64,000 nucleotides of DNA, from positions 34,351-98,350 of the forward strand of contig CAJNOL010000806.1 of NCBI GenBank assembly GCA_905250125.1, read 5' to 3'. The first letter of the stretch is position 1, and every line of letters starts with the position of its first letter. This document shows, in pieces, positions 13,877-26,259 of this stretch. Below the pieces are notes generated by a model that made no database searches, was not told the origin of the DNA, and saw only the letters and a list, made by a program, of their open reading frames with translations. Both the position numbers and the translations under genes were made by a program. This DNA is from Rotaria sordida. Its lineage: Eukaryota > Rotifera > Eurotatoria > Philodinida > Philodinidae.

Positions 13877-16800
13877 TAATAATAATAATTTAACAAATCT
13901 TCCATCAACACCATTACAACCGCAACAACAACATTTTTATCCATTTCCATTACGTCGACCAAGTTCACGTCGTTCAAATTTATCCGGTTTAAATTTAATT
14001 AATTTAAAATATGCTTTAAGAAAACAATTATCACCACAACAACAACAACAACAAACATTATGTACAACATCATCAGAAATACAAGATACAAATAAAACAC
14101 CAAATACATTTAATCCATCATCAACAAGTGCATTTAAACCAATAAATAATATTGATGATAATTCAAATCGTCGATGGTCATTAACATCAGCACCATCATC
14201 AAGTGGTTATGGTACAACGACACCTATAACATGTCATTCACATGAAAGTTCTCAATATTCATCATTTGAACGTCTTCAACATCATCAACAACAACAACAA
14301 CAACAACAACAAACACAATCACAACATATATGTACATGTAAACAACAAACAAATTTACCAAATTCAAATGAAGGAAGTTTAACAAATGTTAGTCCACATG
14401 ATGATTTTATATATGGAAGTTTACAACGTTTAGAATCACGTTCATTATCAATGTCAATGCTTGATGCAAATATATCATCATCACCGTGTAAAATGATGAT
14501 TATGCCTGATCAAGATATGAATACAATGGCATATATTTATAAAGAACGTTATCCAAAAGCTAAAGTACAAATGGAAGAACGTTTACAAAATTTTATTGAT
14601 ACATATAAACTAGTTGATAAATATGATTATTGTTCTGATGGTTCAGCAAGATTTATACATAATCAAATAGTTGAATTAGCTAAAGATTGTTTAGAAAAAT
14701 CTCATGATGATTTAATAACAACATTATATTTTGATGAAATGACAAATAATCTTGAAAGATTATTATTAAATGCTAAAGAAAAATGTCCACAAGCTATTGA
14801 AAATTTACAAACAGTTGTTCGAAGTCTTTTATTAACAATTGCTAGATCCGCACGATTACTTGAATGTTTAGAATTTGATCCCGAAGATTTTTTACGTACA
14901 TTAGATGAAGTTGAATGTCAAGCAAAAATTAATGGAAATATTAAACAAGATATTCCAAAATATATTTGTTCAAAACTTAATCTTGATCGTAATCCACTTG
15001 ATGTTATTGATGCATTACAGGTAACGAAATATAATCTATATTGAACGTTGTATGAAAGAATATTTTTTCACTTATTCGATCCATAGTTAAGATTAGGCAT
15101 GTATCAAATCCAAGCCTAGACCGAGCAGTTCAGGCTCAGTCCAGACTCAGATTCGGTCAGCCTAAGACTCAGACTCGGTCCGATTCGATCGGGCTTGGAC
15201 TCCCTCAGGTTCTGGCTCGACTCGACTTTGACATGGTCAGACTCAGTCGAAGCCTAAACAAGTCTAACTGAACTCGAACGAAGCTTACGGAGCCTAACTG
15301 AACCCGACTGACCTTTACCGAGCTTCAATGAGCTTTACTGAATTAGAGCCCGACCGAATCCGCATTATTCGAGCTCAGTACATGCCTAGTCAAGATACAA
15401 GACATTTTTGTTATTAAATATGTTTCTTATTATTAAAAAAATTAATCAAACTAAGTTAGTGATCTGGAGATTACATTAGTGAATGTACTTGCTAGTATTA
15501 AATGAATATTAGATGAAGGACTGTAGGCCATATATATTATTTTCTTTGTACTCTATGCGATTCGAAGAATGATAGTGATTTTTTTGTCACTATGGAAAAG
15601 GAATAATAAATTGACATTATCGGAAGCGACTTATTCATATATCGAAGATGAAATAAACTTTCCTGTTAATCTCAAGAGAATTTATTAATCACAAGATAAA
15701 AATCATGATTAATCATTTTTTATAATTTTCAATATGAAACTTATTTTCATTAAAAAAAAGAAAAAGAAAAAGAAATATTTTTCTATCATATTATTATTAT
15801 TTAGGTAAATGAAATTAATGATAATGAACATCAATATACAATTGATAATAAAACAAATATTGGATTATCTGAAAGTGAAAATGAATCTTTAACTGATTCA
15901 AATTATTTAACTATAACACCTAATACAACATTTCCATTAATTGAACAATCATTATCAACAAAAACTCCATGTGAAGATGATTTTGAAATAATTAAATTAA
16001 TATCTAATGGTGCATATGGTGCTGTACATCTAGTAAAACATCGTCAAACTCATGAACGATATGCTGTGAAAAAAATTTCTAAAACACATCTTATTTTACG
16101 TAATCAAGTTGAACAAGCTTTTGTTGAACGTGATATAATGACATTTACAGATAATCCATTTGTTGTTGCACTTATATGTACATTTGAAACTAAAAAACAT
16201 TTATGTCTTGTTATGGAATATGTTGAAGGTGGTGATGTTGCAACATTATTAAAAAATATTGGTGGACCATTAAATATTGATATCGCACGTATGTATTTTG
16301 CTGAAACAACATTAGCTGTTGAATATCTTCATTCTTATGGTATTATACATCGTGATCTTAAACCAGATAATCTTTTAATAACAGCTGTTGGTCATATTAA
16401 ATTAACTGATTTTGGTTTATCAAAAATAGGTTTAATGTCATTAACAACAAATTTTTATGAAAAACATATTGATAAAGAAACAAAAGCATTTAATGATAAA
16501 CAAATATGTGGTACACCATCATATATAGCACCTGAAGTTATTTTACGACAAGGTTATGGTAAACCAGTTGATTGGTGGAGTATGGGAATAATATTATATG
16601 AATTTTTAGTTGGTATACCACCATTTACAGGTAATACACCTGATGAATTATTTGTTAATGTTATTAATGGACAAATTGAATGGCCTGATTTAATTGATGA
16701 ATCAACAATTGATTTATCATCATCAACATGTTATGATTCATCGGAACAATTTTTTTGTCCTGAAGCTAAAAATTTAATTGAACAATTACTTGAACATGAT

Positions 16801-17326
16801 CCATCAAAACGTTTAGGTACATTAGGTGGTGCATATGAAATTCGTACACATCCATTTTGTTCTTGTATTAATTGGAATACATTATTACGTGAAAAAGCAG
16901 ATTTTGTACCAGTATTAGAATCACCTGATGATACATCATATTTTGATACAAGACAAGATCGTTATCAACATTCCGATGATGATATTTTAACATCATCATC
17001 AACAACAACAACAACAAATAAACAAACACAAATAACATTACCTAATAATGATTCAGATATATTATTTGCATCATTTTCATCAGTTTCATTAAAATATGTT
17101 TCTGAATTATCAGGAACTCATAAACAACGTCATTCAAATAAAACACAACAACAAGATTCAACAACAACAAATACAACAACATCAGAAATTTCATCAACTG
17201 ATGTATCAAGAACGAATTCTTGTTCAGAATGTTTTCCTGCAGATAGTGTTATACGAATTAATTCACCAAATGGTTTTCAACCACTTACTATAACTGATTC
17301 AATACCTACTGAGACAAGTCAAAAAG
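12550..17326 (+). CDS. MAST: MAST-family microtubule-associated Ser/Thr kinase, 3' end lost in gap
   Basis: Exons 12550-12904, 13324-15020 and 15805 onward join in frame. After a low-complexity N-terminus with Asn and Gln runs, residues about 525-640 form the MAST pre-kinase (DUF1908) helical domain. A complete AGC kinase domain starts near residue 742: glycine loop S-N-G-A-Y-G-A-V, catalytic Lys in [19 protein letters not shown] and [14 protein letters not shown] proteins normally continue to a PDZ domain. Here exon 3 reaches AAAAAG|GTAAAT at 17326, a good donor, only 37 bases before a 100-N gap; reading on gives a TAA at 17332-17334. I therefore take the gene as truncated by the assembly rather than ended. 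MAST kinases phosphorylate cytoskeletal targets and bind PTEN through PDZ. About 1191 aa are visible. An acceptor-like AG lies 6 bases before the ATG. Confidence 0.92.
13829..13890 (+). repeat. (AAT)n repeat coding for poly-Asn in MAST
   Basis: An AAT/AAC run inside MAST exon 2 translates to about 17 consecutive Asn, after a shorter interrupted run. CAA runs at about 14036-14054 and 14281-14313 give poly-Gln. Translated triplet expansions in the disordered N-terminus are likely length-variable. Confidence 0.85.
15096..15386. mobile_element. Non-autonomous TIR element in MAST intron 2, GC-rich degenerate repeats
   Basis: A 291-bp block much richer in G+C than its surroundings. It opens with GGCATGTA, closes with the exact reverse complement TACATGCC, and is flanked by TA on both sides (15094-15095 and 15387-15388). 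The inside is a series of degenerate units around CTCAGACTCGG, GAGCCTAACTGAACC and similar. A short perfect inverted repeat, TA duplication, no coding capacity and intronic position fit a MITE. The superfamily is not certain. Confidence 0.6.
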
Positions 17327-17363
17327 GTAAATAATGTTTAAAAAGAAAATCTTCAAAGTTTAA

Positions 17364-17463
17364 NNNNNNNNNNNNNNNNNNNNNNNNNNNNNNNNNNNNN
17401 NNNNNNNNNNNNNNNNNNNNNNNNNNNNNNNNNNNNNNNNNNNNNNNNNNNNNNNNNNNNNNN
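17364..17463. other. Assembly gap, 100 N
   Basis: Exactly 100 N, the usual placeholder for a gap of unknown size. The missing DNA probably contains the MAST 3' exons. Confidence 0.98.
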
Positions 17464-17590
17464 GATTTTGCTCATATATTATTCATTAAATGAAACTTTC
17501 AGTTATTTCAAACATATAGAAAGTATTAAATCAAATCGATTTTATTTATTTCTAAAAAAACATCAATAATAATAATAATAATAATAACCA

Positions 17591-18880
17591 TTAATCAATG
17601 CAATAAACTTGACAAGCATTGCGACTTTTGAATTTATTATATATATTTATAAGTAAATACATTGGTATTGCTCCTAAAAGACTACCCATCTGACTTGCTG
17701 CTCCAAGCCAAAATAATCCACTATGATTTTGATATTCTTGACGAACACGATTTCCAATAACTAATCTTATATAATAAAAAACTAAATAAGTTAGAAAATA
17801 ACAACTAATTACTAATATAGCTCCTCCTGTCGTATCATGAAATGGTGGACATGGACTTAAAAACGCAACAATAATTACATATAATGATACACATGTAGCA
17901 AATGTAAATAAAATAAATATTGAAATATATTTTAATATACTTCGTATAAAAAGACCTATTAACACTGAAAGTGGATTTGAAATAGGTAAAATAATACTTG
18001 AAATATAATAAGCACGTTGTGAATAAGGTAATACTGCATATGTACCAATTGATGGTAAAATACCAAATAGTATTATACTTGATAAAAATGCAATAATAAG
18101 TAGACTATAATAACCGTTTTTTGTCATTGAAGAAGGTTCTGTTAAAGTAATAGATTTTGGTTCTAATTGTATTGAAAGTTCATAAGAACTTGATATTCTT
18201 GGTCGTTGATAAACAAATGGTACTCGATGAGATTTTGTTATAGTTGAATATTCAAGTATAAGAAAAGCACACAATGAAAGAAATATAATTCCAACAAATA
18301 TCCAAAAATAAATTTGAACTGAAAAACGTGGTGAAGAATATTCTGGATATGTTGAATTTTCTCGACATATTGGTTCACCTCCAACACCTTGTATAGATGC
18401 TAAAAGTGATGGAAGTAAAGATGTAAGACTTTCACCAAAATAAAGTGCATTAAGTAATTTTGAATTATATCGTTTCATATAATCAGCATATGTAACTGTT
18501 GATGTTGTATCTAAAGTACCAAGTAAAAAAACTAATACAATAAATATAACTGAACGTTGTTGACCAGCAAAATAATGTGTTTTATTCCAATATTGAGCCA
18601 TTAAAATACAAGATATTATTCCAACAATAATTTCAATATAAATAAATATTCGTTCATTAAGACGTTCTTTAAAAAAAACTTTTAATAATATTATTATTAA
18701 TGGTCCAATATTGCTAATTGCAATAGCAAGTGTTAAATAAGATGGTAATGCCCAACCTTCAGGTGCTTGATTAACAATTAATGGAAGTTCAACCCAAACA
18801 CCATTAACATCAAGCCAAGTTGATAAAGCAAATATAGTAAGAAGAAAAGCAGTTAAATAAAAACTCTTGTCAGGTTCCAT
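17591..18880 (-). CDS. SLC52A: Riboflavin transporter, SLC52A/RFVT family
   Basis: Single-exon gene of 429 aa reading leftward from ATG at 18880. The N-terminus contains the family signature T-W-L-D-V-N-G-V-W-V-E-L-P-L, followed by E-G-W-x-L-P-S-Y. About 11 hydrophobic segments can be counted, matching the SLC52 fold; human members are 445-469 aa, so the length is near full. It moves riboflavin across the plasma membrane by facilitated, pH-modulated transport. The C-terminus is compact and has Cys near the end. The gene converges on MAST across the gap, and a short ATT-rich stretch follows the stop. Lack of introns is unusual in this intron-rich window and may reflect an old retrocopy; the family's exon-poor structure elsewhere makes this uncertain. 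Confidence 0.92.
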   Translation of the reverse strand: MEPDKSFYLTAFLLTIFALSTWLDVNGVWVELPLIVNQAPEGWALPSYLTLAIAISNIGPLIIILLKVFFKERLNERIFIYIEIIVGIISCILMAQYWNKTHYFAGQQRSVIFIVLVFLLGTLDTTSTVTYADYMKRYNSKLLNALYFGESLTSLLPSLLASIQGVGGEPICRENSTYPEYSSPRFSVQIYFWIFVGIIFLSLCAFLILEYSTITKSHRVPFVYQRPRISSSYELSIQLEPKSITLTEPSSMTKNGYYSLLIIAFLSSIILFGILPSIGTYAVLPYSQRAYYISSIILPISNPLSVLIGLFIRSILKYISIFILFTFATCVSLYVIIVAFLSPCPPFHDTTGGAILVISCYFLTYLVFYYIRLVIGNRVRQEYQNHSGLFWLGAASQMGSLLGAIPMYLLINIYNKFKSRNACQVYCID

Positions 18881-18917
18881 CTAGATTTTAAAACTAATTA
18901 AAAGTATACAAAAATAA

Positions 18918-18921
<4 letters not shown>

Positions 18922-18950
<29 letters not shown>
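18922..18950. repeat. (TA)n microsatellite
   Basis: Perfect AT alternation just upstream of the riboflavin transporter start (about 40 bases from its ATG, on the promoter side). Confidence 0.9.
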
Positions 18951-18953
<3 letters not shown>

Positions 18954-21900
18954 GAAAGAACGAATAATTATTTTGCTCTACTTCTACACATGAAAATGAA
19001 TATCGAGCATTTTCAAGTATTTTTATGAGCAACTTTTTTTTATGTCAAAAAAATAAAAGAACACTATAGACGCCATAAAATATTTTTTTATATATTAAAC
19101 TAAATACTGATAAATCTCTATGATATAGGTCAAGCTCAAAAATACTTTGTTTGACTTATATTTTTCTTTTCTTGTGATGTCATTTTACTGATAAAAAACG
19201 TCATGGAAAACAGAACAACTTGAAGGGAACCGAAAAAAAAAATGAAAACAAGAAATTATTACGAATAAAATATGTTTGTTTTTTTATTCTGTTTCTTTTA
19301 TATGTCATTTGATGACTACTACATAAATATCTATCACGAAAATAAAAATAAAATTAAAATCTGATTACATCAACATGTCAATCATTTTCAGTTATATTAA
19401 TGAATATATTATTTTTCAACTATAATTTGCTTGACTACATCGATCTATTGCTTATTAAAATATTCTTCTGACAATAAATAATTTATTTGATATGAAAAAA
19501 AACAAACGTTCGTGTATGTATAATTTAGGATGTTATATATGTGAATTTAATTAAATCTAATTTTCGTTTTATTTTAAGTATTTGCGTATTTAGCGAATTA
19601 TCTCCTTATAAGATGATAATATAACGAAAAAAAATTTATCTTTTTCTTCATCTTTGTATAAACTTTTGTAATGTATCAAACATGATTTATTGTTCTTCAG
19701 TTACCTGTTATAGTTGTCAAGTAATTATTTATCAAAAAGAATATTCTAATTTAAAAAAAGTATTTTTGTGGATAAAATACAATTCGAGAAAAAAAAGGTC
19801 TAAAGACATTTCACTGTCATATTCTCATATTCATAAGATTAAAAAGAACAGCAAATACTTTTCTTTATTTAGTGACTAACCCTTAATGTTACAGGCTTCT
19901 GATAAAGATCGGGTATAGGTAGAATAACAAATGCATAGCATATTTAATAACTAAAAACGAAAATTTTCGTTTTGTTTTTTAATAATGAAATAAATGCTGA
20001 ATGATAAGGACATACCATAGATAAGTAATAATGGAAGAATATCATTGCATTGTGATAGTTTAGTATTAAATATAATTTTAGAAAGAATTCTTTGAAATGA
20101 ATTCTTAAAAATTACATATTTAATTTAATGATAAAAGTGTTATAGATAAAATGAAGACTATGTAAAAGATCTCTATAACAGAAAAAAGACGAAAATCAAT
20201 ATGAAAAATTTATAGAATTGTTACGTATTGAGAGAATTCATTTTAAAAATTAAAAATAGTATAATTAATTTAACATGAACTCAATCATCATAAGTAATAA
20301 GTCAAGTAATTATGTGACAATAAAAAAAATTTAGTAGAAAGCAACCATTGAAAGTTCTACGATACACAATCAAATGGTGGTCGAATTTCAAAATAAAACA
20401 AAATAAAAATTATATTTTGTTTAAAAGCTAAATTGATATATAGATACAAATCTGAATTTCAAATTCATTCTATAGTATTATTTTTTTCTTAAACGTGGAT
20501 AAGTATTTTGTGGATAAATATTGATCAATAATAGTAAACTACCTTTGTCATGTACATATTTTGAACAATCATTAATCGAATCCCGTATTGTCATTTATTT
20601 GAAGATACCGCCGGTTTACGGCGATTTTGCTAAAACTATCCATAAGTTTGCAGTTAACCGATCGCTCTGTAGCTTAGTCTGATTCTATAGTTAAATGTGC
20701 TAATAACATGATTTTTGCTAAAGATTATATCAATTTTTTTCTTAATACAAACAGTTATGAAAATCACAAATATATACAGCGAAAACAGAGAAATGAGCTT
20801 TGTGATAGGTGCCGCTATAAAATATTTCTCATTAGCCAAAAGACTTCTGTAATATCAACTGTCTATTCTGATGGTACAATAAACAAGTAGAATATAATAT
20901 GATGGCCTTATTTAAAAGACTGACATATTGTAAGGTACTACTGTAACTTAGTAGCACCCTCACCTTGACATTTCTTGGTACACTAAATATGCCAATCATT
21001 AATAAAATACTATCAAAAACTGACGTCAGTATATATGAATCTCTAGTAGTCAATAACTACTGATAAAATACAGATCAAATAAAAACAAAATGGTGTTTAA
21101 CTGTAATAAATTCTTCAACTATACTATTGATTTATCAATAGTTTTTGTATGGTTTGTATCACATAAGAATTTTACATTAAACAAGAGATGTTTTCATTAG
21201 ATCATACATAAATAGAGCACATATCAGTTTAAAAAGAAAGTGTTATATTTGATTTTATAATAAAAAAAAAGAAACACAATAATTTTTATGACATGATTTA
21301 TCATTAGTAAAAACGATAAAAGTAAAAAAAATGCAATAATGAAATAAAGTAAATATCAATTAGTTCAAAAAGAAAGAATATTGTTTCTTTGGTACATGAT
21401 AAAGACACTACAATATCTAAGTTTTAATAAGTCAATTAGTTTAGCATAATTGAATCTTTTCAATCTAATGATAGATGTGACAACAAATAAATAGTAACCT
21501 CTCAAAATTAAATATGAAGATGAACAAACTTTGACATGGTTAAGACGTTACCCCTCCTCAAATATGAAAGAGACAAAAATATAATTAATAACTATAGATT
21601 CTACTTAGACATGAATGGGACTAGTCGGTTTTCTTCGCACTACTGGGCCCATTCTGTTCATATCTAGTTAGAATACATGATCCTAATTCCAGGACCATCT
21701 CGCATGTGTCTAAGTCTACTATATAGGAAAAGCCATCTTTTCTGTTAATAATCGTTCATTATAAAATCATGTCTCAAAAGAATATTTTAGGAAAAAAAAG
21801 GATATTATCTCAATAGTATCTATACATTTTAAAAATGAAATAGTCAAACTACTGAAAAATAATAATTATTTCTTTCAAATATTCGTTAATAAAATGATAA

Positions 21901-24900
21901 ATATTAATGAGTTGAAGAGTTATGTATCAATTATATTCATTGTTGATTCTAATCGTAAAAAAAAGACTTGCAAATAATGTCTTTTATGAAAACATATAAA
22001 TTAATTGTAGAAAAGTATAATGCTTGCTTTTCATGGTTGAATAAATATAAAAATAAAACGAAAATTTATAATTTGAAAATTTCATGTTAGAAAAAAAAGT
22101 CATTCCGTTCTCATGCTTTATCAATTCATATTAGCAGAAGACACATGAAAAAACAGTGTCTTTCATTGAAAGATCTCACAAAAAAATAAAATCTCCTCGA
22201 AACAAAATAAAACGTAAATCTCAAATAGATGGACATTAAAAAACTACAATTGCATATATGTGTCACAAATATCCATCTAGTTAGATGTCACCAAGGACGT
22301 TTAGTTTAGATGATGCAGGTTGAAATAATTTACAAAAAAAAAGAGAGTTCTAAATGTTTTCAGTTTTTCTCGAAGCACATGAATTTATTAAGTTAACTAT
22401 TCTAATCTTAAATGCAGAAAGATTAAGTTCTTTGATTGCTTCATGAGAAATTATTATCATAATCTTATATAATTTTTTCACTGCATTCGATTGTCTAATG
22501 TAATGTTATCGAATGAACAAGAAATGTGAGCACAAAGTATTATTCAGATTTGAATGCATAGTTAAGTGAAATTTCTTTAAGAATAAATATTTATTAGAAC
22601 ATATGAAAATTGAATTTTTATTTTAGTGAATTACAAAAAGAGAAAATCAACGTCATAATCATACCTGACAACTAATTGATATTTTTGAAAAATGTTTGAT
22701 TACATTTATCGAAAGATCGTTAGACTTAATCTATTTCACACTTTCAGTTCGATTTCTCATACCACTCGATGGAAAGAAAAAAACAATAACTGAAGTGATT
22801 TCATAAATATGCAAAGCAGATGTCGGCGTGGAAAGGAATAGAACAGAAAAAATTGTCCTATGGATAGAATATGTTTCAAATTTTTTTATCCCACGTGATA
22901 TGAGATAACCTTCGAAGAGTTTCTATCCCATGGAACAGGATAATTCTGATAATCTCACGTCCCATGGGACTTTATATTCGTCAAATGGTTTTGCAACAAA
23001 GTGGAATTCATTAATACATTTATCTGTTCGATTAATTATACAAAATATCATACTACTTGGGGTATTCTAAAAGCAATGGTGAAGATACTTTATTTCCGTA
23101 TAGAAATTTTGAGAAAACTTTCTTTTTATATGTAGTGATAATAAATCGATACTAAGATATGCGATGATGAAAATATTCGACGAGTTGTTCGAAAGTTTTC
23201 TTGGTTTTGAAAATATTTATATTGAAAAATTGAAGACAATGATAGTGAGAATAGATTGTTAAGAAGTCTGAACAAGATATTTTCAAAACTTAAACTTGAG
23301 ATAGAGAAATTTAAAAACTCTAATACTTGGTTTTTGCTTGACTACTCTATTGATGTCGATGTAGTCTATCTGTTTGTATCTCTAAATGAAGATAATAGGC
23401 AGGTTTCATATTTTGGTCGGCTTATGGTGTTACTCCAGAACGTCTGCAGAATGTCTACTAGTTAGTTAAGATGAACTAAAAAAAAACCAGTTGCCGACTA
23501 TTCAGAAATCAACAAAAAAAAAGTGATGAATGATAGACAATCCATTTATTTTGATAAAGGTTCTAAAGCAATAGGATGTCAATATGGTACCATCAATGGA
23601 AGCTTTGATCGGAGCTGAGAATAGTAACATATATGAAGTATCATTGCATGGAATGTATCATCGTTTCTAAGCAAAGAATTCTAAATACTAGAAGATATCA
23701 TCAAATAAAACTTAGATATAGATAGAGCTTTCTCTATTAAAATATGTGAAACTGCCCCAAAATTTCACTCTTGAATGAGGGATGATTACTTTTTCATCAA
23801 GGAGATCTTCATATATTATTGTAGCGTTTAAAGCTTTGGATGTTATCTTCGACAATAATGTCATTGATAGAAGACTACATATACTGTGATTTCAATGCAT
23901 AAAAGAGAATATTATGGGACTTTTGTACGAGTCATAGTTTGTTGATACTGGATACCATTTTGCATCATAAAATTCTTAACAAGAATATTCGATATAGAAC
24001 AATAGAGACTCAATCCTACAACAACTACTGATCGATGTCTTGAGCCTTTTTGAGGAATGTCAAAAATCGATAGTCGATGTTTGGACTTGCCAGATAGGAA
24101 TTAAATAAAAAAGCAGATTATTTCAAATAATTATTGTATCTTTTTAAAGATATTGATTGATAGATAGATCGGTGACAACCGGAACCAATGTTCGTAAGAG
24201 AAGAATAAGATTCTTGAGCTTCAAACAACTCTTTGAAATAAAAAAGAAAACAATGCGGATTTCAGTAAAAAGTAAATATTCTTCGGGCAAAGCGTATCAT
24301 AATCAATCCTATAAATGATTATTTTTTTTAATGAAATGCCGGTTTTTTCCGACAATCCAGATTCGAAGCTTTGCACCGCACTTCGCAATCGAGTGAAATT
24401 CGAATGCCATCTAGTTTTATTGTGCGATTCTTTTTCAAAATGATTCTTGTTTTGTTGCAAAACTATAATAAACATTGAATTATTTTTCAGATTCATTTTT
24501 CTCATTTTTATTCTTATTATATCATAAATTTATTTCAAATAATGAAGCAATTATTTCGCATTCTTTATAAACTTCATCTTATGAAATATTTGCGTGGATT
24601 CATATATCTCTTTTAACTCTTACTTTTTTTCTTACAAATAGATCTCGGAAAGATTAAAATATTTGACTAAGTCTATCATACGTCGTTTACTATATAAAAA
24701 CATAAGATTTAATCAGATTCTTCAATTAGAGAAGGAATAGTGAGACCTCCTCGTCCTAAAAAAGTTGGATGTTCTGTCAAATTTTCAACCTATTCTACCC
24801 TGAAAAACTCTGAATTGACCCAAATTGTTGCCCGTATATATTGATCTAACAATTCTTAGCATATTCGGAAAATTTTGGACAAAAAGAAGTTGTTTATCTG

Positions 24901-25266
24901 ACTCGACTATTATACTACTTAGAAAATTTAATTTTTCTTTGTATGACACAATTATTCACCTATAAATCGGATATGTTTTACAAGAAACATTTCATCTCAT
25001 TGAAATTTTCAAAAATAATTCTAGTAATCATTAAATTCAGATTTCTAGACTCAAATTATCTTACGATAGTTGTCGCTATAAATCGATCAAATTGTAGAAA
25101 CTCATCATATCAAAGGTTTTTAGTAGGACCAATGTTAAGAAGTGGATAAATAAAAAAAAAACAATGTTAGTAGTTATTTGCAGTTCTTTAGTTTTCATTT
25201 GTGTCCTTTTTACTCTTATTGTTGGTTATCTTTGCTCTTTGAAACGCATATTACTTGTTGAATATT
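18951..25266. other. Gene-poor intergenic region
   Basis: About 6.3 kb without a gene I can support. Features seen are small hairpins such as CGCCG-gttta-CGGCG near 20610, the imperfect inverted repeat at 21592-21727, and a stretch (22.8-24.5 kb) slightly richer in G+C with scattered short frames. That stretch could be an eroded transposon, but no transposase motif is readable. A patch near 24375 (TTGCACCGCACTTCGCA) resembles the terminal repeat of the element at 45846-46651. Confidence 0.4.
21592..21727. repeat. Imperfect inverted repeat, possible small foldback element
   Basis: The left end CTATAGATTCTACTTAGACATG pairs imperfectly with the right end CATGTGTCTAAGTCTACTATATAG, and the following bases (GGGAC / GGACC) also align loosely. 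The span is 136 bp with no coding capacity. A decayed MITE is the simplest reading, but no target duplication is clear. Confidence 0.35.
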
Positions 25267-25590
25267 ATGACTTCAAATAAACAACTTCTACGTCATGTTG
25301 TCTTGTTTAAATTCAATGAAGCAACATCATCAGCGGATATAACACGACTAGAAAATGAATTTCGTACATTAGCAACAGTCAAGGTTCCTCAAGTCAAGGA
25401 ATACGAATGGGGTACAAATGTCAGCAAGGAAAATTTGGATCATGGATATACTCATTGTTTTGTACTGACATTTGCTAACGAAAAAGATCGGGATATATAT
25501 ATTGATCATGAAGATCATGTGGCTTATGTCAAGATTTTCAAACCACATTTGGCTGACGTAACTGTGGTTGACTTTTGGGCGAATAGTTAA
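25267..25590 (+). CDS. Stress-responsive dimeric alpha/beta barrel (Dabb) domain protein
   Basis: Intronless, 107 aa from the ATG at 25267. The whole protein is one Dabb domain: R-H-V-V-L-F-K-F near the start, E-Y-E-W-G-T-N-V in the middle, the family's Y-T-H-C-F-V-L-T-F strand, then Y-x-x-H-x-x-H-V-A-Y and a final V-V-D-F-W. Dabb proteins form small ferredoxin-like dimers and are common in bacteria, plants and fungi, where some respond to salt or oxidative stress; most have no defined reaction. Codon use is like the neighbours, so any transfer is old. There is a U-rich stretch with possible AG acceptors 60-85 bases upstream. Horizontal origin is plausible in a bdelloid but cannot be shown without a tree. 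Confidence 0.85.
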   Translation: MTSNKQLLRHVVLFKFNEATSSADITRLENEFRTLATVKVPQVKEYEWGTNVSKENLDHGYTHCFVLTFANEKDRDIYIDHEDHVAYVKIFKPHLADVTVVDFWANS

Positions 25591-25852
25591 ACTGACTATA
25601 TGCTTTTATAAACATTTTAATAAGAAAATAAAATAATATTTGATTTATCACCGTACAAGATTTCTTGATATATAAACTAATTTTGTAAAATCATAGTTCG
25701 TCAGTTGGATATACCATAAAACAATTAGAGGTGTAGGTGTGGGTGTTCTCTTCATTCTCAATCACCGTTAAAAATAACCCAATCATAGTGAACCCATTGA
25801 GTTCGATGATAATGATAAATATTCAAAGTATCTTTTTGTTATTTATATATTA

Positions 25853-26259
25853 CAGAGTGGCCTAAAAGACACGGAACAATTTTTGATTGCAAATAACTGT
25901 TGATAGCAACAAGAAACATAGTTGTGGTTTTCACCATTATCCAAAGGAGACTTGAAAACATCGAACCATGTAAGAAACATAATATTCATCATTTTTTGGG
26001 AGACTTTTGAAAAACCAAGATTAAACAAAAAGGTATACTCAGAATTTATAGTGCTATAGGAACTTCGAAAACCTCATTGCTCTTGAAAATCTTGATTTTT
26101 TAAAATTCTTCTAAAAATGCTCTTAAATATCATGTTTCTTATATAGCTCAATACCCCCAAATTTTCTCTTTTCAACAGTGAAAACCCTAGTTCTCTTTCT
26201 TGTTCCTATTGAAAGTTATTCGCAATCAAAAACTGTCCGATAACTTTTGGGCCACCCTA
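25853..26259. mobile_element. Foldback MITE with mariner-like ends
   Basis: A 407-bp inverted repeat downstream of the Dabb gene. The left arm begins CAGAGTGGCCTAAAAG and the right arm, read in reverse complement, TAGGGTGGCCCAAAAG. The similarity continues inward for about 110 bases (TTTTTGATTGC, AATAACT, AACAAGAAA, GGTTTTCAC). TA flanks both ends (25851-25852 and 26260-26261). The GGGTGGCCCAAAA terminus and TA duplication fit the Tc1/mariner superfamily. There is no transposase, so it is non-autonomous. Confidence 0.75.

Noticed and set aside
13414-13977. Minus-strand open frames opposite MAST exon 2
   Set aside because: Mirror of the CAA/AAT/TCA codon repeats of the real exon; give low-complexity Val/Tyr/Leu translations.
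22850-24505. Possible degenerate transposase in the 19-25 kb region
   Set aside because: Several short frames and slightly higher G+C, but no catalytic motif or terminal repeats could be defined.
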